DNA of 64,000 nt from Paracoccus sp. SCSIO 75233. Lineage in GTDB: Bacteria; Pseudomonadota; Alphaproteobacteria; Rhodobacterales; Rhodobacteraceae. Of this stretch, positions 61,595 to 64,000 are shown piece after piece (position 1 is the first letter of the stretch; every line of letters starts with the position of its first letter). The translations under genes and the position numbers were made by a program. The stretch lies in assembly GCF_027912675.1 (NCBI RefSeq), contig NZ_CP115757.1, positions 310,001-374,000 of the forward strand, written 5' to 3'. The notes below the pieces were generated by a model. That model saw only the letters and a list, made by a program, of their open reading frames with translations, was not told the DNA's origin and did not search any database.

Positions 61595-63694
61595 ATGATG
61601 GATCATCCTGTAACGGAGCAGAAATCTCTGCGTGTCGAAACGGACGGCGAAGTCGGGCTGATTGCGCTCGACAATCAGCCGGTCAATGCGCTTGGTCAGG
61701 CCGTGCGGCAGGGGCTGCTGGATGCGGTTGCCGAGTTGAACGCCAATGATGCGGTCAAGGTCATCGCGATTTATGGCGAGGGCAAGATGCTCTCCGGCGG
61801 GGCCGATATTCGCGAATTCGGCAAGACGCCGCAGCCGCCGGGCCTGCCGGATGTGCTGAACGGGATCGAGGGCAGCGCCAAGCCTGTCGTTGCCGTGATC
61901 CACGGCGTCGCATTCGGCGGCGGGCTTGAACTGGCGCTGTCGGCCCATGCCCGGGTCGGTCTGCCGGGTGCGCGGGTCGGCCTGCCCGAGGTCACGCTGG
62001 GTCTTTTGCCCGGTGCAGGCGGGACGCAGCGCCTGCCGCGTCTGATCCCGCTGGACAGTGCCATCGAGATCATCACCTCCGGCCGCCATGTTCCTGTCGC
62101 TGAAGCCGTGGAGCTTGGGCTGGTGGACTGGCTTGCCGAGGGCACCCCGCGAGAGGCGGCGATCAAGGCGGCCCGCGATGTGTTGTCCGGTGCTCTGCCG
62201 ACCCGGCGCACAGGTGAGATCAGCATCAAGCCGGATGAGGCCGTGCTGAACGCTGCACGGGAAAAGCTGGCGAAGAAGCGCCCGGCACTCGCCGCGCCGC
62301 TGAAATGTGTCGATGCCATTGCGGCGTCGGGTCTGCCGATTGCCGAGGGGCTTAAGGCCGAGCGCAGGCTGTTTCTGGAGTTGATGGACAGTCCCGACCG
62401 TCAGGGCCTGATCCACGCGTTTCAGGCCGAGCGGATGGTCAAGCATATTCCCGAAAGCGCCGCCCAGCCCCGCCCGGTCGAAAGCGCCGGCGTGATCGGC
62501 GGCGGCACGATGGGTGTCGGGATCGCCACGGCGCTGCTTCAGGCCGGTATCCCCGTCACGCTGATCGAGATGGACCCCAATCACGCGAAGACGGCGCATG
62601 AGCGGATCGTCAAAAACCTCGATGGCGGCGTCAAGCGCGGCAAGATGAGCGCGGAGACCCGCGATCAGCGCGTCGCCATGCTGACCGCCGAAACCGGGCT
62701 GGAGCATCTTTCGCAGGTCGACGTGGTGATCGAAGCCGTGTTCGAGGATATGAAGGTCAAGACCGGCATTTTCCGCGACCTCGACCGTATCTGCAAACCG
62801 GGCGCGGTTCTGGGGACGAACACCTCTTATCTGGATGTGAACGAAATCGCGGCGGCGACCTCGCGCCCGCAGGATGTGATCGGGCTGCATTTCTTCTCGC
62901 CCGCGCATATCATGCGGCTGCTTGAGGTGGTCGTGGCGGACAAGACCGCGCCTGATGTGGTCGCCACGGCTTTCGCAATGGCGGGCAAGATGAAGAAGGT
63001 CGCGGTGCGTTCCGGCGTCTGCGACGGCTTCATCGGCAACCGCATCCTCGCGCATTACCGGATGGTGGCGGATTACATGCTGCTGGACGGCGCGTCGTTT
63101 GAGCAGATCGACCGCGCGCTTGAGGATTTCGGCTTTGCAATGGGACCGTTTGCCGTCGGCGATCTGGCCGGGCTGGATATCGGCTGGGCCACCCGCAAGC
63201 GCAAGGCGCCGACACGGCCCGCCGAGGAGCGTTATGTCCGTATCGCGGACCGCATCTGCGAGCAGGGCTGGTTCGGGCGCAAGACCGGACGCGGTTACTA
63301 TCTGTATGACGATCCGAAATCACGAACGCCAAATCCGGACGCGGTGGCGATCGTCGATGCCGAGCGCGCGGCGGAAGGTATCTCCTCCCGCACCTTCTCC
63401 GATGACGAAATCGTTGCCCGCTATATGACGGCGATGATTTCCGAGGCCGCGCGCGTGGTCGAAGAGGGGATTGCACATCGTCCGGTCGACGTCGATGCGG
63501 TCTTCCTCTTCGGCTATGGCTTCCCGCGTCATCTGGGCGGTCCGCTGAACTATGCGGACCGGATCGGCGCGGCGGCTCTGGTCGAGCGGATCGAAGGTTA
63601 CGCCAAGGAAGACCCCCATTACTGGCAAGTGCCGAAGCTGCTGCGCGAACTGGCGCAGTCGGGTCGCAGCTTTGCCGATCTGAACAAGGAGTAA
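61595..63694 (+). CDS. Enoyl-CoA hydratase/3-hydroxyacyl-CoA dehydrogenase, bifunctional (FadB-like)
   Basis: 699 residues. N-terminal crotonase domain (~15-190) with GKMLSGGADIREF, GVAFGGGLELALSAHARVG and LPEVTLGLLPGAGGTQRLPR, both Glu kept. Then a 3-hydroxyacyl-CoA dehydrogenase: GVIGGGTMGVGIATALLQAG (NAD), HFFSPAHIMRLLEVV (catalytic His), GFIGNRILAHY, and a duplicated C-terminal domain. This shape is the peroxisomal multifunctional/FadJ-like type. Starts 3 bp after the thiolase stop. Confidence 0.93.
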   Translation: MMDHPVTEQKSLRVETDGEVGLIALDNQPVNALGQAVRQGLLDAVAELNANDAVKVIAIYGEGKMLSGGADIREFGKTPQPPGLPDVLNGIEGSAKPVVAVIHGVAFGGGLELALSAHARVGLPGARVGLPEVTLGLLPGAGGTQRLPRLIPLDSAIEIITSGRHVPVAEAVELGLVDWLAEGTPREAAIKAARDVLSGALPTRRTGEISIKPDEAVLNAAREKLAKKRPALAAPLKCVDAIAASGLPIAEGLKAERRLFLELMDSPDRQGLIHAFQAERMVKHIPESAAQPRPVESAGVIGGGTMGVGIATALLQAGIPVTLIEMDPNHAKTAHERIVKNLDGGVKRGKMSAETRDQRVAMLTAETGLEHLSQVDVVIEAVFEDMKVKTGIFRDLDRICKPGAVLGTNTSYLDVNEIAAATSRPQDVIGLHFFSPAHIMRLLEVVVADKTAPDVVATAFAMAGKMKKVAVRSGVCDGFIGNRILAHYRMVADYMLLDGASFEQIDRALEDFGFAMGPFAVGDLAGLDIGWATRKRKAPTRPAEERYVRIADRICEQGWFGRKTGRGYYLYDDPKSRTPNPDAVAIVDAERAAEGISSRTFSDDEIVARYMTAMISEAARVVEEGIAHRPVDVDAVFLFGYGFPRHLGGPLNYADRIGAAALVERIEGYAKEDPHYWQVPKLLRELAQSGRSFADLNKE

Positions 63695-63698
63695 GCGG

Positions 63699-64000
63699 AT
63701 GGATCTGGAATTCACCCAAGACGAGCTGGCCTTCCGTGACGAGGTCCGCAGCTTTATCGAGGAACGGTTGCCCGATGACATTGCCCAGGCCGTCGCTTAC
63801 GGCAAGGAGCTGGAGAAAGAGCAGATCCTGCGCTGGCAGGCGATCCTGAACGAGAAGGGTTGGGTCGCGACGACATGGCCCAAGGAGAACGGCGGCCCCG
63901 GCTGGACGGCTGTGGAACGGCATATCTTCTCGGAGGAATGCGCCCTGCACAACGCGCCGCGCATGCCGCCTTTCGGGCTGAACATGCTGGGTCCGGTGCT
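63699..64000 (+). CDS. Acyl-CoA dehydrogenase, N-terminal part
   Basis: First ~100 residues, cut by the window edge. MDLEFTQDELAFRDEVRSFI, then ATTWPKENGGPGWTAVERHI and CALHNAPRMPPFGLNMLGPV are the N-terminal helical domain of acyl-CoA dehydrogenases (Ga-type N-termini seen in pimeloyl/medium-chain members too). It follows the FadB-like gene by 4 bp and would supply the first oxidation step of the pathway. Confidence 0.9.
   Translation, partial: MDLEFTQDELAFRDEVRSFIEERLPDDIAQAVAYGKELEKEQILRWQAILNEKGWVATTWPKENGGPGWTAVERHIFSEECALHNAPRMPPFGLNMLGPV

Noticed and set aside
61556..63055. 499-codon minus-strand frame over the FadB-like gene
   Set aside because: Shadow, as above.
1..64000. CRISPR array, rRNA operon or further tRNA genes
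   Set aside because: No regularly spaced repeats, rRNA sequence or second cloverleaf was seen on either strand.

Overview
The window is high-GC DNA from an alphaproteobacterium, most likely a Paracoccus-like member of the Rhodobacteraceae. This rests on gene orders I know from that family (gpmI-envC-ctpA-rppH, ccmI-ruvX, SDR-uvrC), on DUF2794 and DUF6522 proteins, and on an inverted-repeat intergenic element built on GAGGATATTT. The species cannot be named from sequence alone.

Layout. 1-17,042 is core chromosome: the start of a glutamate dehydrogenase gene, a TetR regulator, two tandem I78-type lipoproteins, a thiamine ABC transporter (thiBPQ, leftward) behind a TPP riboswitch, aroC, a GST, argC, a tightly overlapping gpmI-envC-ctpA-rppH chain, a LOG-family protein, dapD, rsmD and an FAD-dependent reductase. 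17,146-17,221 is tRNA-Ala(CGC). A 20-bp copy of its 3' end recurs at 27,250-27,269, bounding a 10-kb island.

The island (17,204-27,269) is badly worn. It holds a relict integrase C-terminus, a displaced fragment of SPOR-domain and nagZ genes truncated at both ends, a decayed IS5-type transposase, two complete IS5-family elements, a three-gene cassette (lipoprotein, small helical protein, GH19-type lysozyme/chitinase), a short protein with family-A polymerase-like motifs, and a tyrosine integrase with one frameshift near its N-terminus. Just outside it lie scraps of an Abi_C-type abortive-infection gene and of a permease.

28,297-35,386 is an acetone carboxylase locus (acxR, acxA, acxB, acxC). 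Its activator lacks the sigma-54 contact loop and Walker B acidic residues. Four half-sites at exact 11-bp spacing precede acxA. 35,625-52,914 returns to core genes: purU, cupin, serine hydrolase, TerB, ppk2, pyrG, secG, accA, an S49 peptidase, a Ca/Na antiporter, an SDR, uvrC, ruvX, ccmI, sodB and 5-FCL. 54,459-64,000 is a catabolic cluster: CoA-transferase, IclR regulator, TAXI-TRAP transporter, thiolase, hydratase/dehydrogenase and acyl-CoA dehydrogenase (cut by the window end). It resembles aliphatic dicarboxylate (adipate-type) beta-oxidation, and three matching 14-bp sites suggest a common IclR operator.
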